From contig CAVTEI010000007.1 in assembly GCA_963733765.1 (NCBI GenBank), positions 1 to 64,000 on the forward strand: a stretch of DNA of 64,000 nt, read 5' to 3'. Positions 45,543-54,178 of this stretch are shown here, piece by piece. Under the pieces are notes generated by a model that was given only the letters and a program-made list of their open reading frames with translations, was not told where the DNA came from and did no database searches. How positions within the stretch are numbered: position 1 is the first letter of the stretch; each line of letters starts with the position of its first letter. This DNA is from DATKAS01 sp963733765 (GTDB taxonomy: Bacteria > Actinomycetota > Acidimicrobiia > Acidimicrobiales > DATKAS01). A program made the translations under genes and the position numbers.

Positions 45543-46292
45543 TCAGGTGCGCAGCAGGTACGCGGAGTGGAGCGTTTCGGGGTTCTCCTTGAGCTCGCGC
45601 GCGGTGCCTCGGTAGCGGATGCGCCCGCCCTCGAGCACGTACGCCACGTTCGCGAGCCCGAGCGCGACGTGGGCGAACTGCTCGATGAGCAGGACCGCGA
45701 CACCCGACGCGGCGACCTCGGCGATCGTGGGGACGAGGCGCTTCACGACGAGCGGCGCGAGGCCGAGGGAGAGCTCGTCGACGATCAGCACCTTCGGGCG
45801 CGAGACCAGCGCCTGCGCGAGCACGACCATCTGCTGCTGTCCGCCGGAGAGCGACCGGCCCACGGCGTCCCACCGGTCCTTCAGCTCGGGGAAGAGCTCG
45901 AGCGCGTACTGCGTCCCCTTCTCTGCCCCCTCCGCATCGAGGGCGTAGGTCGCGACTCTGAGGTTGTCGGCCACGGTCAGCTCGGGCAGCAGACGGCGGC
46001 CCTCCGGGACGACCGCGAGGCCGGCCTGGCGGATCTTCTCCGGTCGCCGCTTCGTCAGGTCTTCGTCGCCGAGCCGCACCGTGCCCGAGGTGCACTTCAG
46101 CGCGCCCGCGATGGCCAACACCATGGTCGACTTGCCTGCACCGTTCGGGCCGAGCAGCGCGGTCACCTCGCCGGGGACGATCTCGAGCGACACGCCGTGC
46201 AGCACCTCGCGGCCACCTCGGGGCACGCAGAGGTCTTCGACGAAGAGCGTCGGCGAGGGCCGGGGGCGTTCGGTCTCGACCACCGCGGTCAC
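45543..46292 (-). CDS. livF: Branched-chain-amino-acid-type ABC transporter ATPase (LivF-like)
   Basis: 249 residues: Walker A LLGPNGAGKST, LVPEGRRLLPELTV-like switch (AVVPEGRRLLPELTV), signature LSGGQQQMV, Walker B VLIVDELSLGLAP and His switch (LLIEQF, with Gln/Phe in the LivF pattern). GTG 46292 overlaps the LivG stop by four bases. The ATP-hydrolysing partner of LivG at the inner membrane face. No frameshift. Confidence 0.92.
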   Translation of the reverse strand: MTAVVETERPRPSPTLFVEDLCVPRGGREVLHGVSLEIVPGEVTALLGPNGAGKSTMVLAIAGALKCTSGTVRLGDEDLTKRRPEKIRQAGLAVVPEGRRLLPELTVADNLRVATYALDAEGAEKGTQYALELFPELKDRWDAVGRSLSGGQQQMVVLAQALVSRPKVLIVDELSLGLAPLVVKRLVPTIAEVAASGVAVLLIEQFAHVALGLANVAYVLEGGRIRYRGTARELKENPETLHSAYLLRT

Positions 46293-47007
46293 AGCTCCTC
46301 CTCGGTGCCGAGGTAGGCCCGGATCACGTGCTCGTTGCGGAGCACGTCCTTGGTCGGGCCCGATGCGATGAGGCGCCCGAAGTCGAGCACCGCCGTCGTC
46401 TCGCAGCAGCCCGACACGAGGCTCATGTCGTGGTCGACGAGGATCACCTGCGCGCCGACCACCTCGGGGATGCGCCGGATCACTTCGCCGAGTCGCAGTG
46501 TCTCCTCGTCGGGCAAGCCCGCGGCCGGGCTCGTCGAGGAGGACGAGCCGCGGTTTGCCCACGACGGCGCGCGCGACCTCCACCAAGCGTCGCTGGGCCG
46601 CGCCGAGCGTGCCGACCTCACGGTTCGCGACGGATCGCCAGCCCGACGAACTCGATCGCCTCGGCGACCTGCTGACGGCGAGTCGAGCGATCGCCGCCCG
46701 TGTGCTCGAGGATGAGCAGCACGTTGTCGTAGACGGGCAGGTTCGCGATCGCCTGTTCGGTCTGGAACGTGCGCCGCAGACCCCAGCGCGCTCGCCGGAA
46801 GTCGGAGATCGAGAGCAGGTCGTCGCCGAACGCGCGCACGACGCCGGCGATCGGCCGGACGAAGCCGCTGAGCACGTTGAAGAACGTGGTCTTGCCCGCG
46901 CCGTTGGGCCCGATCAGCCCGCACGTGCCCGCCGCGAACGTGATGCTCATCTGGTCGAGGGGTACGACGCCGCCGAAGCGGACGGTGAGGCCGTCGATCT
47001 CGATCAC
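46289..47007 (-). CDS. livG: Branched-chain-amino-acid-type ABC transporter ATPase (LivG-like), two frameshifts
   Basis: About 239 residues. Walker A LIGPNGAGKTT, the LivG-type FRRARWGLRRTFQ Q-loop region, LGAAQRRLVEVARAVVGKPRLVLLDEP with the signature region altered to LGAAQRR, ETLRLGEVIRR and VILVDHDMSLV (His switch). Indels near 46625 and 46520 split it over three frames. GTG 47007 overlaps the LivM stop (GTGA). Confidence 0.88.
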
Positions 47008-48158
47008 GCCGTCGGCTCCGTCACCGTCGGCTCCGAAACCTGGACGGGCGACGCCGGGATCTCCGGGGCAGGCTCGGCTCAGCGGCAGGCTGGCGTTTCG
47101 GTGCCACGAGCGACCACAGCTTCTTGCCGAGGTTGCCGAGGTCGTGCGGCACCTGCTCGACGAGGCCGCCGGGCGCGGTCAGCAGCACCTGGATCACGCC
47201 GACGCCGAACAAGACCGTGAGCAGCTCGGTGCCGAGGCCCCAATCGTCGAGCAACGCGGGCAGCAACCGGAGCATCACGGCGCCCACGACGGCCCCGGCG
47301 AGGCTGTAGACCCCGCCCATCATCGTGACCGCGAAGAGCGTGATCGAACCCTGCACCTGGAACTGGTTGACGTTGACACCGCCCGTGGCGGCGGCGAGCA
47401 GCCCTCCCGCCACGCCGGTCATGAACGCGGCCAGCGCGAACGCCCAGAGCTTGTAGACGGTCGTGTTCACTCCGGCGGAGACCGCCGTGGCCTCGCTCTG
47501 GCGAATGGCCGCCCACGCCCGACCGGCCTTCGCCGCGCACGTGCAGGAACGCGACGACGAACATCACCACGGCCACGAACACGCAGTAGCGGTAGTAGCC
47601 CGTGTCGGTGTGTGCGAGCGAAGGTCGAGGCAGGAAGCTCGTCGGGCCACCGGCCGAGTCGTTTCCGTCGAAGCCACCGCCGCCGTTGGGGAACTGCAGC
47701 TTGAGCAACAGCACCGTCAGCGCGCCCGCGGCCATCAAGGTGATCAACGCGAGGTAGAGGCCTGACAGCCGCAACGCCGGCAGCCCGATCAACGTGCCGA
47801 CCACCGCGGTGCCCAGGCCGGCGACGATCAGGAGGATCGGGAACGGCAGGTCCACGAGCTGATTGACGCGCAGCGCGAACCACGCGCCGACCGCCAGCAA
47901 GACGAACTGGCAGAGCGACACGAGGCCGACCCGCCCGATCAGCAGGCCGAGTCCGAGCGTCACGATGCTGTAGATCACGACCCCGGTCATGATCAGAAGC
48001 CAGTAGGAGTTCAGCCACGCGGGAAGCACGAAGAGCACGACGAGCAGGAACGCGACGAGCAGCGCGGCCCGCACGACCGTGCGCGTCTGGAGCCGCCGAC
48101 CGCCGCCCGCGGGGTCGGGCTTCGCGTCAGTGGGTTCGACGGTCCGGAGCGCGCCCAT
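47004..48158 (-). CDS. livM: Branched-chain-amino-acid-type ABC permease (LivM-like), frameshifted
   Basis: About 385 residues with some nine hydrophobic segments: AALLVAFLLVVLFVLPAW, YWLLIMTGVVIYSIVTLGLG, LCQFVLLAVGAWFAL, LYLALITLMAAGALTVLLL and, after an indel near 47535, AFALAAFMTGVAGGLLAA and GGVYSLAGAVVGAVMLRL. The EAA-like region (GRAWAAIRQSEATAVSAGVN) is split by that indel. A second frame change near 47090 gives the Pro/Glu/Thr tail ending at 47004. ATG 48158 starts one base after the LivH stop. Confidence 0.86.
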
Positions 48159-48159
48159 G

Positions 48160-49042
48160 TCAGGTCCGCACCACGACGCGCTGCCGGCGGGCCGCGATCC
48201 AGAGGAGCGCCACGATCGCGAGCACGAACGGCGTCATCGTGCGGTAGGCCGACACCTCGGCGAACGCGGTGAGCGACGACTGCACGACCCCGATCACGAA
48301 CCCCGCGGCGAGCGTGACCCAGAGGGACTTGAGCTGGCCGATCAGCGCGGCCGCCAGCACGGGGACCACGAGGAACGTGAGCGTGGCGATGTCGATGCCG
48401 ACGAGGTTCGCGAGCAGCAGCCCGGAGATGCCGCACACGATCCCCGAGCCCAACCACGCGGCTGCTTCGACGCGCCGAACGGGGACGCCGAGCATCGACG
48501 TGATCTCGCGGTCGTCCGCCAGGGCTCGCATCGCGGTGCCCACCTTCGTCACTCGAAGGTAGATGGCCGTGCCGGCCGTGAGCAGGATCGGGAACGCGGC
48601 CCCGATGATCTGCGTCCAGCTGATGCGCACGTCACCGACCTGGTAGTTCCACCTCGTCGTCGGCAACGTGAAGCCGTGGGCGATCTGCCCGTAGTGCCAC
48701 TGCATCCAGCCGACGAGGATCAGCAACAGACCCAACGTGGCCGTCGCCTTCACCAAAGGGTCGCGCGGCGCGAACGCCGGCCCGAGCAGCAGCCCGTACA
48801 CGAGCGTCACGATGCCGCCGAACGCGACGCACGCGCAGATAGGCCAACCACTGCGGCCCGAGGTCGTTGTCGAGCAGCTCCCAGGTGAGCAGGGCGCCGG
48901 CGCACCCGATCGCGCCGTAGGCGAGGTTGAGCACGCCCGTCGCCCGGTAGAGGACGACGAGTCCTACACCGGACATGGCGTACACCCCGCCCAGCGCGAA
49001 GCCGAGCACGATGAATGGCTTGAGATCATCGAAGCTAGGCAT
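48160..49042 (-). CDS. livH: Branched-chain-amino-acid-type ABC permease (LivH-like), one frameshift
   Basis: About 293 residues. The N-terminus FIVLGFALGGVYAMSGVGLVVLYRATGVLNLAYGAIG is the classic LivH opening, then GTAMRALADDREITSMLGVPVRRVEAAAW (the EAA-type coupling loop) and SGIVCGISGLLLA. An indel near 48835 joins LGPQWLAYL to CVAFGGIVTLVYG. ATG 49042 has GGAGCT upstream. Forms the membrane channel with LivM. Confidence 0.88.
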
Positions 49043-49089
49043 CGAGAGCTCCGGGCACCCTGATCAGCACTGGAAGTTGATGGTTCGGA

Positions 49090-50472
49090 CTAGGCCCCGG
49101 TGTTGAGGCCGAGCTCCTCCTCCGCCGCCCGGATTGCGGCGAGCGGGTTCTGCTCGAGCTCGGTGATGTCGAAGCAATCCTCGAAGAGCACCATCTTCCC
49201 GTCCTCTGGGACGACCGTGAAGTCGGTGTTGTTCGACACGTTCGCGCCCACCGTGCTGTCGAAGTACCACGGCTTGCAGAACAGATCGCTGGTGAAGTTG
49301 GTGATGCCCTGGAAGGCCGCGTTCACGCTCTCGACCGTGATGTCACCCTCGATCGACAGCAGAGCATCGGTGGCGACCCGCCCGGCGAGGTAGCCCATCT
49401 GCGCGAAGCTCGAGCTCTGCACGTCGCTGGCGTACTGCTCGCGGATCTCGTTCATGTGGTTCTGGTCCGGAAGACCGGTGTCGAGCAGGTTGAACTCGGC
49501 GTTGATGAGGAACTTGCCGTTCCATGCCGGGCCCAGCGCCTCGGCGATCGACGGATCGTTCGGCGGAGTCGAGCTCGCCCAGATCACTCGGTCGATGAGG
49601 CCCTGCTGCTCGATGGCCTGGAGCAGCGGAAGCACGGTGGGACCGGTGAAGTCGAGCACCACGCCGCCGCCGTCGCCCGCTTCCTGCACGAGCTGCTGCG
49701 CGAGCACCGCCGGGTCGGCGATGGGCACCTCGGGCTTGAGGCTGACGCCCTTCATGCCGAGGCTCTCCGCGTAGTCGACGACGCCGCTGTTGATGAGGTC
49801 GACGCCGGGCTGGTTGCCCGTGGCGATGACGAGCGTTCCCTCCGCGCCCGCCCGCACCGCGGCCTGCGCACCGCCGAGGCTCGAGTAGTACGGGCCCATG
49901 TTGACGGCCGAGAAGTTGGGGTTGTTGAAGCAGGCATGGTCGACGCCCGCGATGATCGCGAAGTAGCCCTGCTCGGCGTAGTAGGCGCCGTTGACGCTGC
50001 AGTCGATGATGCTCGTGTTGCCGACGAGGCCGAGCACCTGGTCTTCCTCGATGAGCTTCTTCGCCAGACCGGCGATCTCGCCTGGGTCGATGTGCTCTTC
50101 CTCGACGATGTACTCGATCGGGCGGCCGTTGATGCCCCCGTTGTCGTTCACGCACTCGAAGTAGGCACCGGCCATGCTCGTGATCCAGGTGAAGTCGATG
50201 CCGGGCACGTTGGTGGCGATGCCGCCGAGCTTGATGGGCTCGCCGGTCGCTTCTTCGCCCGTGCCCATGCCGCACTCACCCTCGGCCTGGATGTTCGTGC
50301 CACTCGCTGCCGCCGCGGACGTGTCCGCGCTGCCGCTCGTCGTATCTGCGGCTGCCGCAGTCGTCGCGGCTCCGCCAGCAGTTGTCGCGGCCGAGTCGGA
50401 GTCCGAGTCGTCGCCACACGCCGCGAACAGCAGCGCGCCGGTCGCAAGTAGGACCGGCAGTAGACGCTTCAT
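49090..50472 (-). CDS. Branched-chain-amino-acid-type ABC substrate-binding lipoprotein
   Basis: 460 residues, intact. Signal peptide MKRLLPVLLATGALLFAAC with lipobox FAAC, then a Ser/Thr/Ala/Asp linker of about 45 residues. A Peripla_BP_6 fold follows: IKLGGIATNVPGIDFTW, NDNGGINGRPIEYIVEEE, VLGLVGNTSIIDC, GVDHACFNNPNFSAVNMG and VIWASSTPPND. ATG 50472 follows GGGAGGG. The binding pocket differs from LivK enough that leucine is not assured; the catabolic neighbourhood suggests an aromatic or organic acid. First gene of the minus-strand operon SBP-LivH-LivM-LivG-LivF-SDR. Confidence 0.9.
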   Translation of the reverse strand: MKRLLPVLLATGALLFAACGDDSDSDSAATTAGGAATTAAAADTTSGSADTSAAAASGTNIQAEGECGMGTGEEATGEPIKLGGIATNVPGIDFTWITSMAGAYFECVNDNGGINGRPIEYIVEEEHIDPGEIAGLAKKLIEEDQVLGLVGNTSIIDCSVNGAYYAEQGYFAIIAGVDHACFNNPNFSAVNMGPYYSSLGGAQAAVRAGAEGTLVIATGNQPGVDLINSGVVDYAESLGMKGVSLKPEVPIADPAVLAQQLVQEAGDGGGVVLDFTGPTVLPLLQAIEQQGLIDRVIWASSTPPNDPSIAEALGPAWNGKFLINAEFNLLDTGLPDQNHMNEIREQYASDVQSSSFAQMGYLAGRVATDALLSIEGDITVESVNAAFQGITNFTSDLFCKPWYFDSTVGANVSNNTDFTVVPEDGKMVLFEDCFDITELEQNPLAAIRAAEEELGLNTGA

Positions 50473-50634
50473 GAATGCCCTCCCGATGTCAGCGGGTGGC
50501 GTCACGGATCGTGTCAGTCCTGCACACAACCGCCACACCACCGCTCCCCCCACACCTCCCCCTGTGGGGTGTGGCCGCCGCACCGTACCTTGCAAAACGC
50601 ACGCGGGGCAACGGTGTCAGCCAGCCTGAGATGT

Positions 50635-50649
50635 GTTCGCAACGCGAAC
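50635..50649. promoter_or_regulatory. Inverted repeat GTTCGC-AAC-GCGAAC
   Basis: A six-base dyad with a three-base spacer. The arms are shared in sequence with the longer dyad at 50686-50706, so both may be sites for one regulator. Confidence 0.45.
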
Positions 50650-50685
50650 GCCATGCGCGCGTGGACGCGCGTCGCCGCAAATGGC

Positions 50686-50706
50686 GCGTTCGCGAGGGGC
50701 GAACGC
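50686..50706. promoter_or_regulatory. Inverted repeat GCGTTCGC-GAGGG-GCGAACGC
   Basis: An eight-base perfect dyad with a five-base spacer, containing the same GTTCGC/GCGAAC half-sites as 50635-50649. Confidence 0.45.
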
Positions 50707-50732
50707 CGCGCTGGCGGGGTTCGTGCGCTAGT

Positions 50733-50749
50733 CGGACACTGAGTGTCCG
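50733..50749. promoter_or_regulatory. 17-bp perfect palindrome CGGACACT-G-AGTGTCCG
   Basis: Eight-base arms around one central base, 59 bp upstream of the MetE-like start. The form is typical of a TetR-type operator; no TetR gene is in the window, so the regulator is unknown. Confidence 0.55.
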
Positions 50750-50807
50750 GCTCAGGGTTGAGCCCGTCGGCCGCGTCGAGCCGACGAGATGTCTGGAGGC
50801 GCGCACG

Positions 50808-51870
50808 ATGGCCAGCGAGATCAATGGCGCCGACACGAACGGAACCGCGACCGGTGGCGTGCTGCTGGTCGGGAGCGTGCCGTTGCAGAGCGCCGACGAG
50901 GTGTTCCAGCTCATGGCATCAGAGCTCGGCGAGCGACTCGAGCGAATGCCCGACGGCGAGACCGGCCCCCGATCCGACTGGATCGTGTGGCAGTACCCGG
51001 TGCTCAGCTCACGCCCCGAGTTCGAGGTGTGCCCGCCAGGTCCCGACTCGCATCGCGCGCTCCCCCGGTTACGAGTTGGTGACAACGAGTCCGCGGACAC
51101 GTTGCGCTTCGAGCAGCTCGGATACGCGCAGGCTGCGATCGCGTCCTACCGCACGTTCGCCCGCCGCAAGCGCGACGGCCTGATCCCGACCCAGTGTCGC
51201 TTCCAGGTGTCGCTGCCGACGCCGCTCGCGCCGATCGCCGCGTTCATCGCTCCGGAGGACCAAGCCCGCATCGAGCCGCTGTACGAGGCCGCGATGATGC
51301 GCGAGCTGGCGACGCTCTTCGACGCCATCCCCCATGACCAGCTCGCCGTCCAGTGGGACACGAACTTCGAGTTCGCCATGCTCGACGAGGTCATGCCGCA
51401 TTGGTTCGCTGATCCGCGGGCGAGCATCGTCGAGAGACTCGTGCGCCTCGGCCGCACCGTTCCTGCGGGCGTACAGCTCGGATACCACTTCTGCCACGGG
51501 CACGAGCGGCATCACCGGGAGCGGCCGTACAGCGCGCAGCCGCTCGTCGAGATCGCGAACGCCCTCGCGCTGAGCTTGGGCCGCCCGCTCGACTGGATCC
51601 ATCTCCCGGTCGAGGGCGACTCGGTCGACCTTCGGTTCTTCGAGACGCTCGGGCAGCTCTCGCTGCGGCCGGAGACTCGCCTGTACCTCGGACTGCTGCA
51701 CCTCAGCGACGGCGTCGTGGGCGCCAAGGCACGCATCGTCGCCGCGCAGCGGTTCATCCACGACTTCGGGGTCGCCACCGACTGCGGGTGGGGTCGGCAC
51801 CGCACGCAGGACGTCGACGCGCTCGTTGACCTCCACCTCGCCGTCACGTCGGGAGCCGACGCCGAGCGAA
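50808..51870 (+). CDS. MetE-like family protein (divergent), 3' end uncertain
   Basis: About 345-355 residues from ATG 50808: GGVLLVGSVPLQSADEVFQ, LERMPDGETGPRSDWIVWQ, RFQVSLPTPLAPIAAF, DQLAVQWDTNFEFAML, VQLGYHFCHGHERHHRER (H-x-C in YHFCHG) and FGVATDCGWGRHR (late Cys). DGETG, QWDTN and ATDCGWGR place it in the MetE/UROD-like barrel superfamily, in a divergent branch. The reading frame has no stop before it enters the next gene in another frame, so one indel is likely near 51840-51870. Translationally close to the SAM methyltransferase. Confidence 0.8.
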
Positions 51871-52878
51871 CGAGCCACGCGCACCTTCGCCTGGCCGGGC
51901 GAGTGGAAGCGGGTGCCCGACGAGGACTGGACGACCGATCCCGTCGACGACTTCGGCGCGGCCTACGACAGCGTCGACAAGCACGGGTGGTACCGCAACC
52001 TCGATCCGACGGTCGAAGAGCTCGCGCACCTGCTCGACGACGGCGACATCATGATCGACTACTCGGGCGGCACCGGCATCCTCCTCGACCGCTTGAAGCT
52101 GCGGATGTTCGACGTGCAGAACGGCGCGGTGATCGTCGACAGCTCGCCGAAGTTCCTCCGTGTCGCGGTCGAGAAGTTCCGTGACGACCCGAAGGTCGGG
52201 TTCCGTCTGCTGCGGTTCCTCAAGGAAGAGAAGCGGCTGCAGCGTTTGGAGGAAGTCCTCGGCGCCGAGCTCATCGAGCGGGGTGTCGACGTGATCGCGT
52301 CGACGAACGCCGTGCACCTGTATCCGGACCTGCCCGACACCGTCGCCTCGTGGGTGAAGGTCCTGCGCCCGGGTGGCCACGTGCTCATCAACTCGGGAAA
52401 CATCCGCAACCCGCGGGCCCGCCGCAGCGAGTGGATCCTCGACGAGACCGTGTGGGTGGTCGGCGACCTCGCCGAAGGGCTCGTGCGCACCGACCCCGCC
52501 TACGCCGCGTACATCCCCGACCTCGACAATGCCGAGCGGATGAAGGCGCACGCCGCGTACCGCGACCGCGTCTTCCTCCTGCCGCGGCCACTGGACTTCT
52601 ACCTCGAGACGCTCGAGCTCGGCGGCTTGAAGGTGGAGTCGGTGCGCGAGGCCAGCGTCGAGGCGGGCGTGCAGGACTGGTACGAGTTCATGGCCGCGTA
52701 CCACGACGCGGTGCTCGGCTGGGTGGGCGGCACCGAGAAGGTCGACGGCGCGAAGCCGTCTGAGCAGGCCGTGGCCGACCGTCTCGCGCTCATGCGCCAC
52801 GCGATGGAGACGCTCTTCCACGGCCGTCCCACGTTCCAGGCATGCTGGACCTACATCACATGCGTCAACGGCCGGTAG
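51826..52878 (+). CDS. Class I SAM-dependent methyltransferase
   Basis: About 340 residues. The diagnostic start is FAWPGEWKRVPDEDW. Motif I is MIDYSGGTGILLDRL, then VIVDSSPKFLRVA, GVDVIASTNAVHLYPDLPDTVASWVKVLRPGGHVLINSG and a C-terminal all-alpha part. TTG 51826 is the only early start in frame; the true start is blurred by the likely indel at the end of the upstream gene. It lies between two MetE-like genes, as a methyltransferase also does at 36671. Confidence 0.83.
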   Translation: MTSTSPSRREPTPSERATRTFAWPGEWKRVPDEDWTTDPVDDFGAAYDSVDKHGWYRNLDPTVEELAHLLDDGDIMIDYSGGTGILLDRLKLRMFDVQNGAVIVDSSPKFLRVAVEKFRDDPKVGFRLLRFLKEEKRLQRLEEVLGAELIERGVDVIASTNAVHLYPDLPDTVASWVKVLRPGGHVLINSGNIRNPRARRSEWILDETVWVVGDLAEGLVRTDPAYAAYIPDLDNAERMKAHAAYRDRVFLLPRPLDFYLETLELGGLKVESVREASVEAGVQDWYEFMAAYHDAVLGWVGGTEKVDGAKPSEQAVADRLALMRHAMETLFHGRPTFQACWTYITCVNGR

Positions 52879-52909
52879 GCCGCAGCCAACCCTCTCTCTG
52901 GAGATCGAC

Positions 52910-54064
52910 ATGAAGCGCAGCACCGACCGGATCCTCACGACGCACGTCGGCAGCCTCGCCCGGCCGCACGACCTCCTCGACACGATGAAGCTCAAGGAGA
53001 ACGACCAGCCCTACGACCACGAGCTGTTCGACTTCCAGGTGAAGGAGGCGGTCGCCGACCGAGTGCGCCAGCAGGTCGAGTGCGGCATCGACGTCGTCAC
53101 CGACGGCGAGATGAGCAAGGTCAGCTTCCTCGGGTACGTGAAGGACCGGCTCGGTGGCTTCGAAGTCGAGCATGGCCAGTCGCGCATGGCGCCCTCCTGG
53201 CAGGTCGAGGTCGACGACTTCCCCGAGTACTACGCCGAGTACTTCAAGAAGTACTCGTCGACGGTCGCGCCGCTCCGCCGCATCATCTGCCGCGGTCCGA
53301 TCACCTACATCGGCCAGGACCTGCTGAAGACCGACATCGAGAACCTGAAGGCGGCGACCGCCGAGTACGACGTGGCCGACGTCTTCATGCCGTCGACCGG
53401 TCCGAGCGGCTTCGGGCGCAACGAGTTCTACGGCTCGCACGAGGAGTACCTCCACGAGGTCGCCGAGGCGATGCGCGAGGAGTACCTCGGCATCGTCGGC
53501 GCCGGGTTCATCCTCCAAGTCGACGACCCGTTCCTGATCGACATGCTGAGCGACCCGACGATGGAGGAGAAGGAGCGCCAGCGGCTCGCGCACGTCCACG
53601 TCGAGGCGTTGAACCACGCGCTGCGGGGCATCCCGACCGACCAGATCCGCCACCACACGTGCTACGGGCTGAACCACGGGCCGCGCATGAACGACATCCC
53701 GCTCATGACCGCAGTGCCGTTCATGCTGGCGATCAACGCCGGCGCCCACAGCTTCGAGGTCGCAAACCCCCGCCACTACCACGAGTGGCGCATCTGGGAG
53801 GACGTGAAGCTGCCCGACGGCAAGATCCTCATCCCGGGTCTGATCGGCCACACGACGAACTACGTCGAGCATCCCGAGCTGATCGCCGACTACATCGTGA
53901 AGTACGCCGGGCTGGTCGGTCGGCAGAACGTCATCGCCGGCGCGGACTGCGGCTTCTCGTCACGTGCGTCGTACGCGCCGGAGGTGCACCCGACGGTCGT
54001 GTGGCCGAAGTTCCGCGCCCTCTCCGAAGGCGCCGCCCTCGCCACCAAGATGCTCTGGCGCTAA
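52910..54064 (+). CDS. Epoxyalkane:coenzyme M transferase-like (EaCoMT/EtnE-type) zinc protein of the MetE family
   Basis: 384 residues, intact; ATG 52910 follows GGAGAT. The whole protein parallels EtnE/XecA as I recall them: TTHVGSLARP, CGIDVVTDGEMSKVSF, GPITYIG, VEALNHALRGIPTDQ, RHHTCYGLNHGPRMNDIP, SFEVANPRHYHEWRIWED, IPGLIGHTTNYVEHPEL and GADCGFSSR. Zinc ligands are His249, Cys251 and Cys347, with Glu283 nearby. EaCoMT opens epoxides with the thiol of coenzyme M. No coenzyme M biosynthesis genes are visible in this window, so another thiol, or genes elsewhere, would be needed. The substrate is inferred. Confidence 0.83.
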   Translation: MKRSTDRILTTHVGSLARPHDLLDTMKLKENDQPYDHELFDFQVKEAVADRVRQQVECGIDVVTDGEMSKVSFLGYVKDRLGGFEVEHGQSRMAPSWQVEVDDFPEYYAEYFKKYSSTVAPLRRIICRGPITYIGQDLLKTDIENLKAATAEYDVADVFMPSTGPSGFGRNEFYGSHEEYLHEVAEAMREEYLGIVGAGFILQVDDPFLIDMLSDPTMEEKERQRLAHVHVEALNHALRGIPTDQIRHHTCYGLNHGPRMNDIPLMTAVPFMLAINAGAHSFEVANPRHYHEWRIWEDVKLPDGKILIPGLIGHTTNYVEHPELIADYIVKYAGLVGRQNVIAGADCGFSSRASYAPEVHPTVVWPKFRALSEGAALATKMLWR

Positions 54065-54087
54065 CCCCCCTCCCCCCACCCTTCGGG

Positions 54088-54137
54088 GAATTGTTGCGAA
54101 ATCCGCCCCATAGGGGCGGACCGCGCAACAGTTCGCC
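54088..54137. repeat. REP-like palindromic repeat, copy 1
   Basis: Starts ATTGTTGCG and ends CGCGCAACAGTTCGCC around the stem CCGCCCC-ATA-GGGGCGG. It lies between the EaCoMT-like gene and the AbiEi-like gene. The same layout recurs twice after that gene. Confidence 0.75.
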
Positions 54138-54178
54138 TTCTGCAGGCCAATGTCACACCCCTCCGTACGCTTGGGGGC

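Larger units (their letters stand above)
50473..50807. promoter_or_regulatory. Palindrome-rich divergent promoter region (335 bp)
   Basis: No gene is visible between the binding-protein gene and the MetE-like gene. The stretch contains three separate inverted repeats (listed individually) on the side nearest the MetE-like gene, and probably holds promoters for both directions. Confidence 0.6.
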
